Positions 45,861 through 55,449 are shown, counted from the stretch's first letter. The stretch is 64,000 nucleotides of DNA from Sedimenticola selenatireducens DSM 17993 (GCF_000428045.1 NZ_KE386617.1:189754-253753), one strand, 5' to 3'. The notes: generated by a model not told the origin, from the sequence alone. A program made the numbers and translations.

Positions 45861-46235
45861 ATGGAAATCATTTCGCTTGTCTCACTTCTCCTGGCAGCGG
45901 GGGCAATTACAGCCTTGCTCCTCGTTGGTATTCGTCTCCGTGATTCCACTAAACGGTTGAAAGAAGTCGAGGCGCAGGTCCACTCCCTTACTGAAAATCT
46001 CAATGCGCTCTGTTCCGGCGCGGTGGGCGTTGACCAGCGGGTCAGCAACCTTGAACGCACCGGACGTGATCTGGCACATAGACAGGAATCCATTGAATCA
46101 AGTCAGCCGGATCGTCCCTATGGGGAAGCGATTCAAATGGTCCAGCAGGGTGCCACTGCCAGCGTGCTGGTGCAGGAGCTGGGATTGAGCAGAAGTGAAG
46201 CTGATCTGGTAGTGATGCTGCACGGCTCGAAATAA
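45861..46235 (+). CDS. DUF2802 protein, end of the chemotaxis cluster
   Basis: 124 residues with one N-terminal helix (VSLLLAAGAITALLLVGI), a coiled segment (KEVEAQVHSLTENLNAL) and a conserved C-terminal block (EAIQMVQQGATASVLVQELGLSRSEADLVVMLH) that looks like a small HTH. DUF2802 proteins follow cheW in Pseudomonas-type clusters. Probably an inner-membrane anchored accessory of the chemosensory array; no direct data known to me. Confidence 0.85.
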   Translation: MEIISLVSLLLAAGAITALLLVGIRLRDSTKRLKEVEAQVHSLTENLNALCSGAVGVDQRVSNLERTGRDLAHRQESIESSQPDRPYGEAIQMVQQGATASVLVQELGLSRSEADLVVMLHGSK

Positions 46236-46586
46236 CAGTCGGTCTGAGCCGGCATCTCTTCCGGCTAAAGATAAACCCCTCCATGTACATTCCGTAGCGG
46301 CTTCATGGGGGTAGAATGGGCAATAATCCCCCCTCCCTGTACAGCTCTTAACCATTTCAGTTGCGATATCAGCCATGCGAATTAATAGCTTGTGTGAACC
46401 AGTCGACTTATTGAATGCCAAGGCGTTCCGGGCGGTTTGGGAGGCTGTCGATAGCCGTAATGGGATTGCTGTACCGCTTTGCAGATAAACCAGCCGGAAT
46501 GGTGTTTCAACCCTTGTTTCTTACTGATGATATGTCCAGACTTGCTTTCAGAGGGTGAATTCCGGGCAGAAAAATGAGGTGGAATC
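46236..46586. other. 351 bases without a convincing gene
   Basis: A weak hairpin AGCCGG-N8-CCGGCT (46247-46266) lies right after the DUF2802 stop and may end the cluster, though no T-run follows. The remainder contains no open frame with credible start or composition and no RNA gene that I can recognise. Confidence 0.4.
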
Positions 46587-46898
46587 ATGGGCAGATTATA
46601 CGGTTCAGAACATACCGGTTCTAAAACTCTGGTGGGTCTTATCATGCTGGCAACGGCATCAACCACCGCTATGGGTACCACACAGTCTTATCAATCAATT
46701 CCGGCCGGAAACGGATTGCCTGTTATCACGTCTCACCTGCAGGAGAGCGCGGTGATAGCGAAATCTAAAGCCGTGACACGGCTGCCGTTCTGTACACCGG
46801 GCTTTAGCTGCAACGCCCCGGTAAACCAGGCCGCGCGCGTCAGCCGCTACGAGGCCTTGAAGTTTGCGCTGCTGATGGGTACCGGCGCTTCCCGCTGA
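46587..46898 (+). CDS. small exported protein of unknown function
   Basis: 103 residues with GAGGTGGA before the ATG. A likely signal sequence (KTLVGLIMLATASTTAMG, cut near Gly30) is followed by a short mature part with two cysteines (LPFCTPGFSCNAP) that could pair. It is isolated between the flagellar cluster and the DUF4197 gene. No homology that I recognise. The leader, ribosome site and cysteine pair favour a real gene, but evidence is limited. Confidence 0.5.
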   Translation: MGRLYGSEHTGSKTLVGLIMLATASTTAMGTTQSYQSIPAGNGLPVITSHLQESAVIAKSKAVTRLPFCTPGFSCNAPVNQAARVSRYEALKFALLMGTGASR

Positions 46899-46931
46899 CC
46901 CTGCCGTTGCCAAACGATGCCGCTCCTCGCT

Positions 46932-46973
46932 GTCGGGGTTTTGCTCTCAATTATTAGTCAGTAAAACCCCGAC
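46932..46973. repeat. perfect 11-bp inverted repeat with 20-base loop
   Basis: GTCGGGGTTTT (46932-46942) and AAAACCCCGAC (46963-46973) are exact complements. They lie 34 bases after the small exported-protein gene and 218 before the DUF4197 gene. No T-run on either side on the top strand. Possible RNA hairpin, protein site or remnant of a mobile end. Confidence 0.6.
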
Positions 46974-47190
46974 GTTCGGCAATAGCTTCAGAAATCGCAC
47001 CTTCCCCGATTATTCGCACGTCCACAAATATTCGCTTCTTTTCCTTTCTGTCGAGCCAACTCCCTTATCGGAGTCGAAATTCCTGCAGTCGTCGTGCTTC
47101 TGTTACACTGATACAGTACGTAACGGGCAGGGCGGTCGTCCCTGTAAATGCTATTAGACGCGAGAGATGACCAAGATATCGGGGGTATTT

Positions 47191-47946
47191 ATGCGGCAGA
47201 AACAGGTTTTTTCCGCATTTCTGTTGGGTGTGGCACTCCTCGGTGGGGCTGCCCATGCGGACTGGAAGTCCTGGCTCAAATCGGCCAAGGAAGCGGTAGA
47301 CAAGAGTGATACATCCACTGCTACCACCGCGCTGAGCAATGAACAGATAATTCAGGGGCTTAAAGATGCCTTGAGCGTTGGCACCGAGAAGGCGATTGCC
47401 CTGCTCGGCCGACCGGGGGGCTACCTGAATGATGCCCAGGTGAAGATCCCGCTCCCTGACGGACTGAAAAGTGTGGCCAAAGGACTCAGGGCTATTGGTC
47501 AGGATGAGCTGGTGGATGAGTTTGAGACCACCATGAACAGGGCGGCGGAAAAAGCGGTTCCTGAAACTGTCTCGATCTTTGGCGACACCATTCGGCAGAT
47601 GTCCCTGGAGGATGCCCGGGGCATTCTTAACGGTGGTGATACCGCAGCGACCGAGTATTTCAAGAACAAGGGGAGTGGCCGGCTGAGTGAAGCCATTCTG
47701 CCCATCGTACAGGAGGCTACCAAGCAGGCCGGCGTAACCTCTTCCTATAAGGATCTGGTGGGGCAGGTGGGTTTTTTGGGTTCCTATGTGGATATGGACT
47801 CGCTGGATCTGGACAAGTATGTGACAGCCAAGGCGCTGGATGGCCTGTTCCTGAAGTTGGCTGAGCAGGAGCAGCTGATTCGAAACGACCCGGTTGCCCG
47901 AACCACGGACATCCTGAAAACGGTGTTTGGCAGCCTGGGTAAATAG
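47191..47946 (+). CDS. DUF4197 exported protein
   Basis: 251 residues from ATG 47191 (GGGGGT upstream); ATG 47167 is the alternative. The signal peptide ends at AHA-DWKSW. The mature protein is helical and carries the family blocks ALSVGTEKAIALLGRPGGYLND, KIPLPDGLKSVAKGL and MSLEDARGILNGGDTAATEYF. DUF4197 is common in gammaproteobacteria and presumably periplasmic; its function is not known to me. mobB follows. Confidence 0.88.
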   Translation: MRQKQVFSAFLLGVALLGGAAHADWKSWLKSAKEAVDKSDTSTATTALSNEQIIQGLKDALSVGTEKAIALLGRPGGYLNDAQVKIPLPDGLKSVAKGLRAIGQDELVDEFETTMNRAAEKAVPETVSIFGDTIRQMSLEDARGILNGGDTAATEYFKNKGSGRLSEAILPIVQEATKQAGVTSSYKDLVGQVGFLGSYVDMDSLDLDKYVTAKALDGLFLKLAEQEQLIRNDPVARTTDILKTVFGSLGK

Positions 47947-47950
47947 TTAC

Positions 47951-48499
47951 GTGTTGAGTGCAGAACTACCGGTCCTCGGTTTTGCCGCCTATAGTGGAAC
48001 CGGCAAAACCTCGCTGTTGAAGAAGCTGCTGCCCCTGTTACGTGAGCGGGGGTTGCGTGTCGGTATGGTTAAGCATACCCATCACGATTTTGATATCGAC
48101 CAGCCGGGCAAGGACAGCTATGAGCTGCGCAAAGCAGGGGCGTCGCAGATGCTGGTGGCCTCGGGGCGTCGCTGGGCGTTGATGGTGGAGACCCAGGGGG
48201 CGGGTGATCCGGTGCTGCAGGATATGATCGAGCAACTGGATCATACGAAACTGGATCTGATTCTGGTAGAAGGTTTTAAACATGTGGCTTTTCCGAAAAT
48301 CGAGCTGCACCGCAGGCTGCTTGGAAAACCCCTGATCTATCCTGATGATCCGACTATTGTCGCTTTTGCCTGTGACGGTGATCCACCCAATGATTTGCCC
48401 TTGCCTTTACTCAATCTCAATGATGCGCAGCAGATTGTCGGGTTTATTACTGACTGGCTGGTGCAGTATCAGGCTGCACGGCTGCACTCGTCATCATAG
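47951..48499 (+). CDS. mobB: molybdopterin-guanine dinucleotide synthesis accessory protein MobB
   Basis: 182 residues from GTG 47951. P-loop AYSGTGKTSLLKKLL, then VGMVKHTHHDFDIDQPGKDSYELRKAGA, the MobB signature, and ILVEGFKHVAFPKIEL. MobB is a GTPase that helps MobA make the Mo-bisMGD cofactor used, for example, by nitrate reductases. It is convergent with modC and their ends overlap by six bases, forming a molybdenum island. Confidence 0.93.
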   Translation: MLSAELPVLGFAAYSGTGKTSLLKKLLPLLRERGLRVGMVKHTHHDFDIDQPGKDSYELRKAGASQMLVASGRRWALMVETQGAGDPVLQDMIEQLDHTKLDLILVEGFKHVAFPKIELHRRLLGKPLIYPDDPTIVAFACDGDPPNDLPLPLLNLNDAQQIVGFITDWLVQYQAARLHSSS

Positions 48500-49573
48500 G
48501 GTGAGTGCGACGCTCTTGATCTGGGCATAGACTCGCATGCCGGGTTTGAGGTCCAGATTGGCCTGGGATTTCTGGGTGATACGGGCCAGCAGCGGTGTCC
48601 CGCCCAGGTCGAGCTTCACTATCATGCGTCCCCGTCCATGCGCGGCCATCTCGACCACGGTCACCGGCAGCACATTCAGAATACTGCTCAAGCCCGGAGG
48701 ATCCAGTGCCAGACTTACATCCTTGGCATGGATGCGGATTCGTACCATTTCCCCGGCCGGACGGTCGATCCAGCCCACGGTTAACTCACCCCCTGAAAAT
48801 GCCAGCCGGGTCAGGTGGTAGGTCTCGTCATGATGGATAATTCGGGTATCAAAGAGGGCGCCGGCCTCCTCATCCCGTGCGATCGGCAGGTCCACCCGCG
48901 CCAGCAACTCGGTCAATGGGCCTGCCGCCAGAATAGTTCCCTGCTCGATCAACACCAGGTGGTCGGCAATCCGGGACAGTTCATTCAGGTCGTGGGTGAC
49001 ATAAATGATCGGGATATTTGACTCCCCGTGAAGCCGTTCCAGATAAGGGAGAATCTCTTTTTTATGTCCCCTGTCCAGTGCAGCCATTGGTTCGTCCATC
49101 AGCAGCAAGCGTGGGTGGTTGAGCAGCGCCCTGCCGATGGCCACCCGCTGCTTCTCGCCACCGGAGAGTTGTGCCGGGCTGCGATCGAGTAATGAATCCA
49201 ATCCCAGCAGATGCACCACCCGATCAAAGTCTCCAGTGCGCTGACTGGATGGCGTCCGGCGGTAGCCAAAGTTCAGGTTCTCCCTGACCCGCAAATGTGG
49301 AAACAGCATCCCCTCCTGGAATACATAACCGATGGCACGCTTGTGCGGCGGCAGATAAAAACCGTTCGCGCTGTCATGCCAGCATTCACCCGAGATGGAG
49401 AGAAATGCATCAGCGGCCTGTTCCAGGCCCGCTATACAGCGCAACAGCGAGGTCTTGCCACAACCTGAGCGGCCAAACAGGGCCGTTACCCCCTGAGTAG
49501 GGATTTCTCCCGCCGCATCGAGGGTAAAAGTGCCCAGCGGAAGCTTGAAACGGAATGTGATGCCGTTGCTCAC
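48494..49573 (-). CDS. modC: molybdate ABC transporter ATPase ModC
   Basis: 359 residues. Walker [15 protein letters not shown] signature [16 protein letters not shown], Walker [13 protein letters not shown], and a C-terminal TOBE domain (about 290-359) that binds oxyanion. It powers molybdate uptake through ModB. The start overlaps the modB stop by four bases. Confidence 0.95.
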   Translation of the reverse strand: MSNGITFRFKLPLGTFTLDAAGEIPTQGVTALFGRSGCGKTSLLRCIAGLEQAADAFLSISGECWHDSANGFYLPPHKRAIGYVFQEGMLFPHLRVRENLNFGYRRTPSSQRTGDFDRVVHLLGLDSLLDRSPAQLSGGEKQRVAIGRALLNHPRLLLMDEPMAALDRGHKKEILPYLERLHGESNIPIIYVTHDLNELSRIADHLVLIEQGTILAAGPLTELLARVDLPIARDEEAGALFDTRIIHHDETYHLTRLAFSGGELTVGWIDRPAGEMVRIRIHAKDVSLALDPPGLSSILNVLPVTVVEMAAHGRGRMIVKLDLGGTPLLARITQKSQANLDLKPGMRVYAQIKSVALTL

Positions 49574-50256
49574 CGGGTCTCCCGGCGCAACAGGCTGGTT
49601 CCGTTCATACGGTAGACCAGGAACAGGATCAGAAATGAGAAGAGCAGCAGTCCGGCCGAGAGCAGATGGGCCTGCCCATATTCCAGCGATTCCACATGAT
49701 CATAAATGGCAATGGAGAGCACCTGTGTCTTGCCCGGTATATTGCCGCCAATCATCAGCACCACACCGAATTCACCCAGGGTGTGGGCAAATCCCAATGT
49801 GGCGGCGGTGATCAATCCGGGGCGGGCCAGGGGTATTATCACGGAAAAGAAGCAGTCCAGGGGTGATGCGCGCAGCGTGCTGGCGGCTTCGAGGGTACGC
49901 CTGTCAATAGCGGCAAAGGCGTTCTGCAGGGGTTGAACCACAAAAGGCATGGAATAGAGCACCGAGCCGATTACCAGGCCGGTAAAGGTGAAGGCCAGCC
50001 CAGACCCCCCAAGTGCAATCCAGCTGGCTCCGAGGAGCCCGTTGGGGGAGAGGGCAATGAGCAGATAGAACCCGAGCACTGTTGGGGGCAGCACCAGCGG
50101 CAGCGCGATAACAGTCTCCACCAGGGTGCGTACGCGGGAGTGGGAGCGGGCCAGCCACCAGGCGACCGGTGTGCCGAGCAGCAGCAGCAGCAGGGTGGAA
50201 GTCAGGGCCAGCCGCAGCGTGACCCAGAGTGCCGCAAGGTCATTTGGCCCCATCAA
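49570..50256 (-). CDS. modB: molybdate ABC transporter permease ModB
   Basis: 228 residues with five helices, starting [19 protein letters not shown]. The EAA loop [25 protein letters not shown] couples it to ModC. No modA (binding protein) lies upstream: 190 bases separate it from a divergent gene. Either modA is elsewhere in the genome or another binding protein serves it. Confidence 0.95.
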   Translation of the reverse strand: MMGPNDLAALWVTLRLALTSTLLLLLLGTPVAWWLARSHSRVRTLVETVIALPLVLPPTVLGFYLLIALSPNGLLGASWIALGGSGLAFTFTGLVIGSVLYSMPFVVQPLQNAFAAIDRRTLEAASTLRASPLDCFFSVIIPLARPGLITAATLGFAHTLGEFGVVLMIGGNIPGKTQVLSIAIYDHVESLEYGQAHLLSAGLLLFSFLILFLVYRMNGTSLLRRETR

Positions 50257-50446
50257 GGTGATAGAACCCCAACGCTGCAGGCCGCGGTAGCGCGTGGGCC
50301 GCTGAAATCGGGAGCCAGCGGCTGTTCCGGCACGCCTCTGTTGCTGATTGATTGCATAATGAATCCAGTAAGGGGATTTCCGTTATTGTACTGATAAAGG
50401 GATAATTCGCCTATCATAGGCCAATAGGACAGAGCTAGGGGGTGGG

Positions 50447-51007
50447 ATGGAATTGCGTGAACAGCTGGTGCAGTATTACCAGTGGCTGAGGCGGCACGGT
50501 AACAACGATTCACACAGCGGCAATGCTTCGGTGCGCGAGGGGGATCGGTTCTGGATAACCCCCACGGGTGCCTGTGCCGATACCTTGTCGGTCAATGATC
50601 TGGTGGCCTGTTCTGTTTCACAAGGCTGCCCCGCCGGTGCCTCACTGGATGGTCCCCTGCATCAGCAGGTGTATCAACAGAATTCCGCCGCCACCGCAGT
50701 ACTGCACAGCCATGGTCCCTACAGTGTGGCGACAACCCTGAATGGGGAGACGTTTATCCCGGTGGATTTTGAGGGACAACTCTATTTCCCCCAGGTACCG
50801 GTGATCACCATTGCCTATGCCGATTACGTGGCCCAGGCACCGGCGGCGGTTGCCGCCATGCTGAAAACGCACCGTATCACCGTGGTACGGGGGCACGGTG
50901 TCTATGCTGTGGGAGAGACGCTGAATCTGGCTTACAAGTGGACCTGCTCACTGGAGCTGTCGGCTAAAACCGCCTTTATTGCCCACCAACTGGGCAGCGT
51001 GGATTAG
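50447..51007 (+). CDS. class II aldolase/adducin-family protein
   Basis: 186 residues, shorter than fuculose-phosphate aldolase (about 215). The zinc motif LHSHGPY and the later RGHGVYA give the three histidines of the class II aldolase fold; SHSGNASVR is the phosphate-binding start. Members cut or epimerise phosphorylated sugars; the substrate cannot be named. A later lyase in methionine salvage is one possibility. It diverges from modB and is followed 21 bases on by the glutamine amidotransferase gene. Confidence 0.85.
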   Translation: MELREQLVQYYQWLRRHGNNDSHSGNASVREGDRFWITPTGACADTLSVNDLVACSVSQGCPAGASLDGPLHQQVYQQNSAATAVLHSHGPYSVATTLNGETFIPVDFEGQLYFPQVPVITIAYADYVAQAPAAVAAMLKTHRITVVRGHGVYAVGETLNLAYKWTCSLELSAKTAFIAHQLGSVD

Positions 51008-51028
51008 AACCGGATGCGGACCTGAATC

Positions 51029-51805
51029 ATGTGCCAATTGCTGGGAATGAACTGCAACGTACCCACCGATATCTGCTTTTCCTTCGAGGGTTTTGCCCGG
51101 CGTGGTGGTGACACGGATGAGCATCGGGATGGATGGGGAATTGCCTTTTTTGAAGGCAAGGGGTGCCGCACTTTCATGGACGTGCAGCCCTCGGCAGATT
51201 CGGTAGTGTCTGATCTGGTCAAGCGTTATCCAATCCACTCGATGAATGTTATCGCCCATATCCGCAAGGCGAGTGTCGGGGCAGTGCGACTGGAGAATAC
51301 CCATCCGTTCATCCGGGAGCTATGGGGTGAATACTGGGTGTTTGCCCATAATGGTGATCTGTTCAATTATGAGCCGGAACTTGCTGGCTGTTACCAGCCG
51401 GTGGGTACCACTGACAGCGAACGCGCCTTTTGCGTCATTCTGGAGTATTTGCGACAACGCTTTGAAAAACGGCCCGACATCGAGAAGCTTTGTGGGGCGA
51501 TACGCGAAAAGGCGTACCAGATTGCACAGCTTGGCACGTTTAATTTTCTGCTCTCCAATGGCGAGTTCCTGTTGGCCCACTGCAGCACGGATCTGCACTA
51601 CCTGGTTCGTCAGCATCCGTTCGACAAGGCGGAACTGAAGGATTTGGATGTGTCGGTGGATTTCAAGCAGGTCACCACACCAAGGGATCGGGTCGCTGTG
51701 ATCGCCACGGAACCACTGACCGCCAATGAGGCGTGGACCCGGATAGCACCGGGACAGTGCATGGTGTTTCAAAATGGCGCCGTGGCTGAATATTTTACAG
51801 ATTAG
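51029..51805 (+). CDS. class II glutamine amidotransferase, YafJ-like
   Basis: 258 residues. Cys2 after removal of Met1 is the Ntn nucleophile (MCQLLGMNCN). GGDTDEHRDGWGIAFF, HIRKASVG and FAHNGDL complete the amidotransferase site. There is no synthase domain, so ammonia acceptor and role are unknown, as for YafJ/YafK. It follows the aldolase gene closely and is followed by a DUF2058 gene 22 bases on. Confidence 0.9.
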   Translation: MCQLLGMNCNVPTDICFSFEGFARRGGDTDEHRDGWGIAFFEGKGCRTFMDVQPSADSVVSDLVKRYPIHSMNVIAHIRKASVGAVRLENTHPFIRELWGEYWVFAHNGDLFNYEPELAGCYQPVGTTDSERAFCVILEYLRQRFEKRPDIEKLCGAIREKAYQIAQLGTFNFLLSNGEFLLAHCSTDLHYLVRQHPFDKAELKDLDVSVDFKQVTTPRDRVAVIATEPLTANEAWTRIAPGQCMVFQNGAVAEYFTD

Positions 51806-51827
51806 CAAATTGTATGAGGAGTGATTG

Positions 51828-52367
51828 ATGGGTATCTCATTACAGGATCAGCTGCTCAAAGCGGGCCTGGTGGATAAGAAAAAGGCCAGCGATGTCCGCA
51901 AAGAGAAACAGAAGCAGGCCAAACAGGTGCGAAAGGGGAGTGCCAAGTCGACGGATGAAGTCAAACAGGCCGCCAGAGAGGCCCGGCGCGCGCAGGCCGA
52001 ACGGGACCGGCAGCTTAATCTCCAGCGCAAGGCCGAGGCCGACAAACGCGCCATTAAGGCACAGATCCGCCAGCTGGTTGAGATGAACCAGGTTGTACTG
52101 GAGGGCGGTGAGCTACCCTACAGCTTCACCGATGGCAGCAAGATTAAAAAGCTCTATGTCACTGAGCAGGTTCAGTCACGACTCAGTCGTGGACAGTTGG
52201 CCATTGCCCGGTTTGATGATCGTTATGCCGTGGTACCCATTGGCGTGGCCGAAAAAATTCAGCAACGGGACGCCGATACGATTGTATTGAGGAACCAGTC
52301 AGAAGCGCAGGTGGATGCAGAAGATCCCTATGCCGATTTCCAGGTGCCGGATGATCTGATGTGGTAG
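51828..52367 (+). CDS. DUF2058 protein, YaiL-like
   Basis: 179 residues from ATG 51828 (AGGAG upstream). N-terminal half is a long Lys/Arg/Gln-rich helix (VDKKKASDVRKEKQKQAKQVRKG) and the C-terminal half holds the conserved GELPYSFTDGSKIKKLYV and YAVVPIGVAEKIQQRD. YaiL-type proteins are described as nucleoproteins or polynucleotide-associated. Function not established. Confidence 0.88.
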   Translation: MGISLQDQLLKAGLVDKKKASDVRKEKQKQAKQVRKGSAKSTDEVKQAAREARRAQAERDRQLNLQRKAEADKRAIKAQIRQLVEMNQVVLEGGELPYSFTDGSKIKKLYVTEQVQSRLSRGQLAIARFDDRYAVVPIGVAEKIQQRDADTIVLRNQSEAQVDAEDPYADFQVPDDLMW

Positions 52368-52608
52368 GCTTTTTTCAGAATAAATGGTTCGGGATCAGCT
52401 AACGCAGACCTGTAATGACCATCGGGTATTCATCTGTCAGAATTGTGAATCTTTAGTGGGATTGGCACCGTATGATATGCAAGCATGGGCTGGTCGACAG
52501 CGGGCGGGTTTTTGCCGTTCGCGCAGTAAGTGGCGGTTTGCTCATCTGTGCGTTCGGTATTGTAAAAACGCGTGCCGGCTGATGGTTTCAGGTTTGAAGG
52601 AGTAGTTA

Positions 52609-53277
52609 ATGAATAAGAAAATCGTCCTCTGTTGTCTGGTTGTTTCTACGGTTGGCCTGCAGGCTTGTACGACCGTCGACCCGTATACCCGAGAGGAAAA
52701 AACTGCCAGCGCCGCCAAAGGGGCGGCGATTGGTGCGGCTGTCGGAGCAGTGCTGGGCATTGCCACCTCCGGAGACAAAAAGAAACGCAAGGAAAGGGCC
52801 CTGAAGGGCGCTGGCATTGGTGCGCTTGCGGGGGGCGGCGTCGGTTATTACATGGATGTTCAGGAGGCCAAACTGCGTCAGCAATTGGAGCAGACCGGTG
52901 TTAGTGTGACCCGTAGTGGGGACAACATTATTCTCAATATGCCGAGTAATATCACATTTGCGGTTGATCGAGCGGATGTAAATCCGGACTTTGTCGATAC
53001 CCTGGGTTCGGTGGCGCTGGTGCTGAAAGAGTACAAGTCCACCATGATTGAGGTGGCTGGACACACCGACAGTACCGGTTCGGAAGTCTATAACCAGCGT
53101 CTGTCACAACAGCGCGCCCAGTCGGTAAGCCAGGTTCTGATTGCCAACGGCGTTCAATCCGTTCGCATCGATAGTGTGGGCTACGGGGAGGGCTATCCGG
53201 TCGCCAGTAACAGTAGTGCTGCGGGACGCCAGCAGAATCGTCGGGTGGAGTTGACCCTGTTGCCATACGTGCAATAG
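52609..53277 (+). CDS. OmpA-family lipoprotein with glycine zipper, YiaD-like
   Basis: 222 residues. Lipobox LQAC (Cys20), then a glycine zipper (AAKGAAIGAAVGAVLGIA, GAGIGALAGGGVGYY) and an OmpA C-terminal domain (VAGHTDSTGSEVYNQRLSQQRAQSV, NRRVELTL) that binds peptidoglycan. Probably anchors the outer membrane to the wall. It ends at a strong shared terminator. Confidence 0.93.
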   Translation: MNKKIVLCCLVVSTVGLQACTTVDPYTREEKTASAAKGAAIGAAVGAVLGIATSGDKKKRKERALKGAGIGALAGGGVGYYMDVQEAKLRQQLEQTGVSVTRSGDNIILNMPSNITFAVDRADVNPDFVDTLGSVALVLKEYKSTMIEVAGHTDSTGSEVYNQRLSQQRAQSVSQVLIANGVQSVRIDSVGYGEGYPVASNSSAAGRQQNRRVELTLLPYVQ

Positions 53278-53320
53278 CGCAGCCGGTAAAATCCCGGATG
53301 CTTCTCCTGAGGCAGGCATA

Positions 53321-53354
53321 AAAAAGGCCAGGTCGGTGACGACCTGGCCTTTTT
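53321..53354. terminator. bidirectional terminator between the OmpA-lipoprotein and phaC genes
   Basis: A perfect 14-bp stem AAAAAGGCCAGGTC / GACCTGGCCTTTTT with a 6-base loop GGTGAC. It lies 43 bases after the plus-strand stop and 20 bases from the phaC stop on the minus strand, and has A/T runs at both outer ends. Confidence 0.93.
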
Positions 53355-53373
53355 GCTGGTGCCCTGATCAGGA

Positions 53374-55449
53374 TTACGCCATCAGCGCCCTGGCCTGTTC
53401 CGGCCAGCTGGAAGTGTCGTAGCGGGCATGGCGCGCATCGATATCCAGCAGATGCTGTTTGATGCCGTCACTGCCCAGTTCCACCAGTTGGGCATAACTG
53501 ACAATGCCGGAGTTGTTCAATATCCCTGCCAGCTTGGGGCCAATGCCCTTGATGGCAGTCAGGTCATCCGGCCGGACGTCGTTGGCGGCAGCCTGCGGAG
53601 GCGCATCTGCTGCCTGGATGGCGACATCGGTGGCAGCGGCAGGGACTACCGGGTTGATATCATTCAGAGTGCGTTTGACATAGCTGCCTGGCGCATCCTC
53701 AATAATCGGCATACCCCGGTCACCAGGGTTGCGTGCCGCTACCTGGTCATTCGCCTGGGCTTTTGCCCAGCGATCCCACTCGGGCCACCAGGAGCCATCG
53801 ACCACTGTCGCCCCTGCTGCCCAGGCCTCAGGATCTTCCGGTAACTGGTCGGATACGCGGTAGTTGTATTTTCCTGCTGCCGGCGGGTTGATAATCCCGG
53901 CAATATGGCCCGATCCACCCAGGATGAAATGCACATCACCCGAGAACAGTTTGGCGCCTGAGTAGGTGGACTTCCAGGGCGCTATGTGATCTTCCACGGC
54001 GGAGACGAAGCAGATCGGAATATCCACCTTGGAGATATCGATCGAGACGCCGTCTATGGTCACTCCTCCCGGTTTACAGAGATTGTTCTCCAGGTAGAGA
54101 TTACGCAGATACCATGTGTGCATCTTGGCCGGCATCCGTGTGGAGTCCGAGTTCCAGTACAGCAGATCAAACGGCCGGGGGTCATTGCCCAGCAGATAAT
54201 TGTTGATATAGAACGACCAGATCAGGTCATTGGCGCGCATCAGATTGAAGGTGCCAGCCATCTGGGTTCCATCCAGATAACCGCTCTCGCTCATCTTCTT
54301 CTCCAGCCCGCAAATCTGCTCTTCGTCGATAAAGACTCCCAGTTCACCTGGATTGGAGAAGTCGAGCATAGTGGTGAAGAAGGTGGCACTCTTGATCCGC
54401 TCATCACCCTTTTCCTTCATATAGGCAAGGGTGGTGGCGAGCAGCGAGCCGCCGATGCAGTAACCGATTATATTAATTTCGGATTCGCCAGTGGCCTGCT
54501 CCACCACGTCCACAGCGGTCAAAATGCCGTCGGTGAGATAGTCGGCAAACTCGGTGTCGGCATAGGAGCTGTCCGGATTGACCCAGGAGACCACAAATAC
54601 CGTGTGGCCCTGATCCACCAGCCATTTCAGCAGCGAATTCTTCGGCTGCAGATCCATGATGTAATACTTGTTGATCCAGGGCGGGACTACCAGCAGCGGC
54701 CGTTTCAGAACCTTGTCGGTGGATGGTGTGTACTGGATCAGCTGGAACAGGCGATTCTGGAATATCACCTTGCCCGGCGTGGTAGCCACATTCTCGCCCA
54801 GTTTGAAGGCCGAGGTGTCGGTCATGCGGATACGCAGTTCACCCTTGCCGGTCTCCAGGTCCTCGAGCATGTTTTTCAGGCCATGGACCAGGTTGGCGCC
54901 CTTGGTCTCGATCACCTTTTCGATCACGGCCGGATTGGTGGCGGCAAAGTTGGTCGGTGACATGGCATCGAGATAGCGCTCGGTGAAGAATTCCACCTTC
55001 TCTGCCGTATGCTCATCCAGACCCTCGACACCCTGCACCTGATCGCGCAGCCATTTGGATACCAGCAGGTAGGACTGCTTGATGGCATTAAAGGCCGGCT
55101 GCTCTTCCCAGCCCTCGTGCTTGAACCTGCGGTCACCCTTATCCTCCGTGATTACCGGCTCGGTGGCAACGGTGCCACCCAGCAGGTTGGTCAGGGACTG
55201 CTGGTACAGCTCCATGGATTTCTGCATAAAGGAGATATTGGCATTGATCGCTTTTTGCGGATCTTTTGCCAAGGCTGCGTACCATTCGGCAGAGGATTTC
55301 ATCAGGTTGAAGGGATCCAGATCCATATGCTCATAAGACTTGGCAAAATTTGCCATGATCTCTTCGACCTGCTTGAAATTTTTCTGCAGCTCCATGGTCG
55401 TCGATGCAAAGCCCAATGTGTTGACCTCGGACTGGTCAGATTTCGACAT
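53374..55449 (-). CDS. phaC: class I PHA synthase with C-terminal helix-hairpin-helix domain
   Basis: 691 residues, about 100 more than Cupriavidus PhaC. The lipase-like box GYCIGG has Cys331; Asp487 (AVEDHIAP) and His515 (GSGHIAG) complete the triad. It polymerises hydroxyacyl-CoA on the granule surface. The additional C-terminal ~64 residues (628-691) start DDLTAIKGIGPKLAGIL, a helix-hairpin-helix module usually seen in DNA-binding or ribosomal-L21-type fusions, joined by an Ala/Pro linker. A phasin gene is 65 bases upstream, in one operon. Confidence 0.93.
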   Translation of the reverse strand: MSKSDQSEVNTLGFASTTMELQKNFKQVEEIMANFAKSYEHMDLDPFNLMKSSAEWYAALAKDPQKAINANISFMQKSMELYQQSLTNLLGGTVATEPVITEDKGDRRFKHEGWEEQPAFNAIKQSYLLVSKWLRDQVQGVEGLDEHTAEKVEFFTERYLDAMSPTNFAATNPAVIEKVIETKGANLVHGLKNMLEDLETGKGELRIRMTDTSAFKLGENVATTPGKVIFQNRLFQLIQYTPSTDKVLKRPLLVVPPWINKYYIMDLQPKNSLLKWLVDQGHTVFVVSWVNPDSSYADTEFADYLTDGILTAVDVVEQATGESEINIIGYCIGGSLLATTLAYMKEKGDERIKSATFFTTMLDFSNPGELGVFIDEEQICGLEKKMSESGYLDGTQMAGTFNLMRANDLIWSFYINNYLLGNDPRPFDLLYWNSDSTRMPAKMHTWYLRNLYLENNLCKPGGVTIDGVSIDISKVDIPICFVSAVEDHIAPWKSTYSGAKLFSGDVHFILGGSGHIAGIINPPAAGKYNYRVSDQLPEDPEAWAAGATVVDGSWWPEWDRWAKAQANDQVAARNPGDRGMPIIEDAPGSYVKRTLNDINPVVPAAATDVAIQAADAPPQAAANDVRPDDLTAIKGIGPKLAGILNNSGIVSYAQLVELGSDGIKQHLLDIDARHARYDTSSWPEQARALMA

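Noticed and set aside
50360..50420. ModE-like box between modB and the aldolase gene
   Set aside because: Only a CGTTAT left arm is seen; the mirrored right arm is missing.
53986..54960. 324-codon open frame on the plus strand across phaC
   Set aside because: Antisense shadow of phaC; composition is atypical and there is no motif or promoter.
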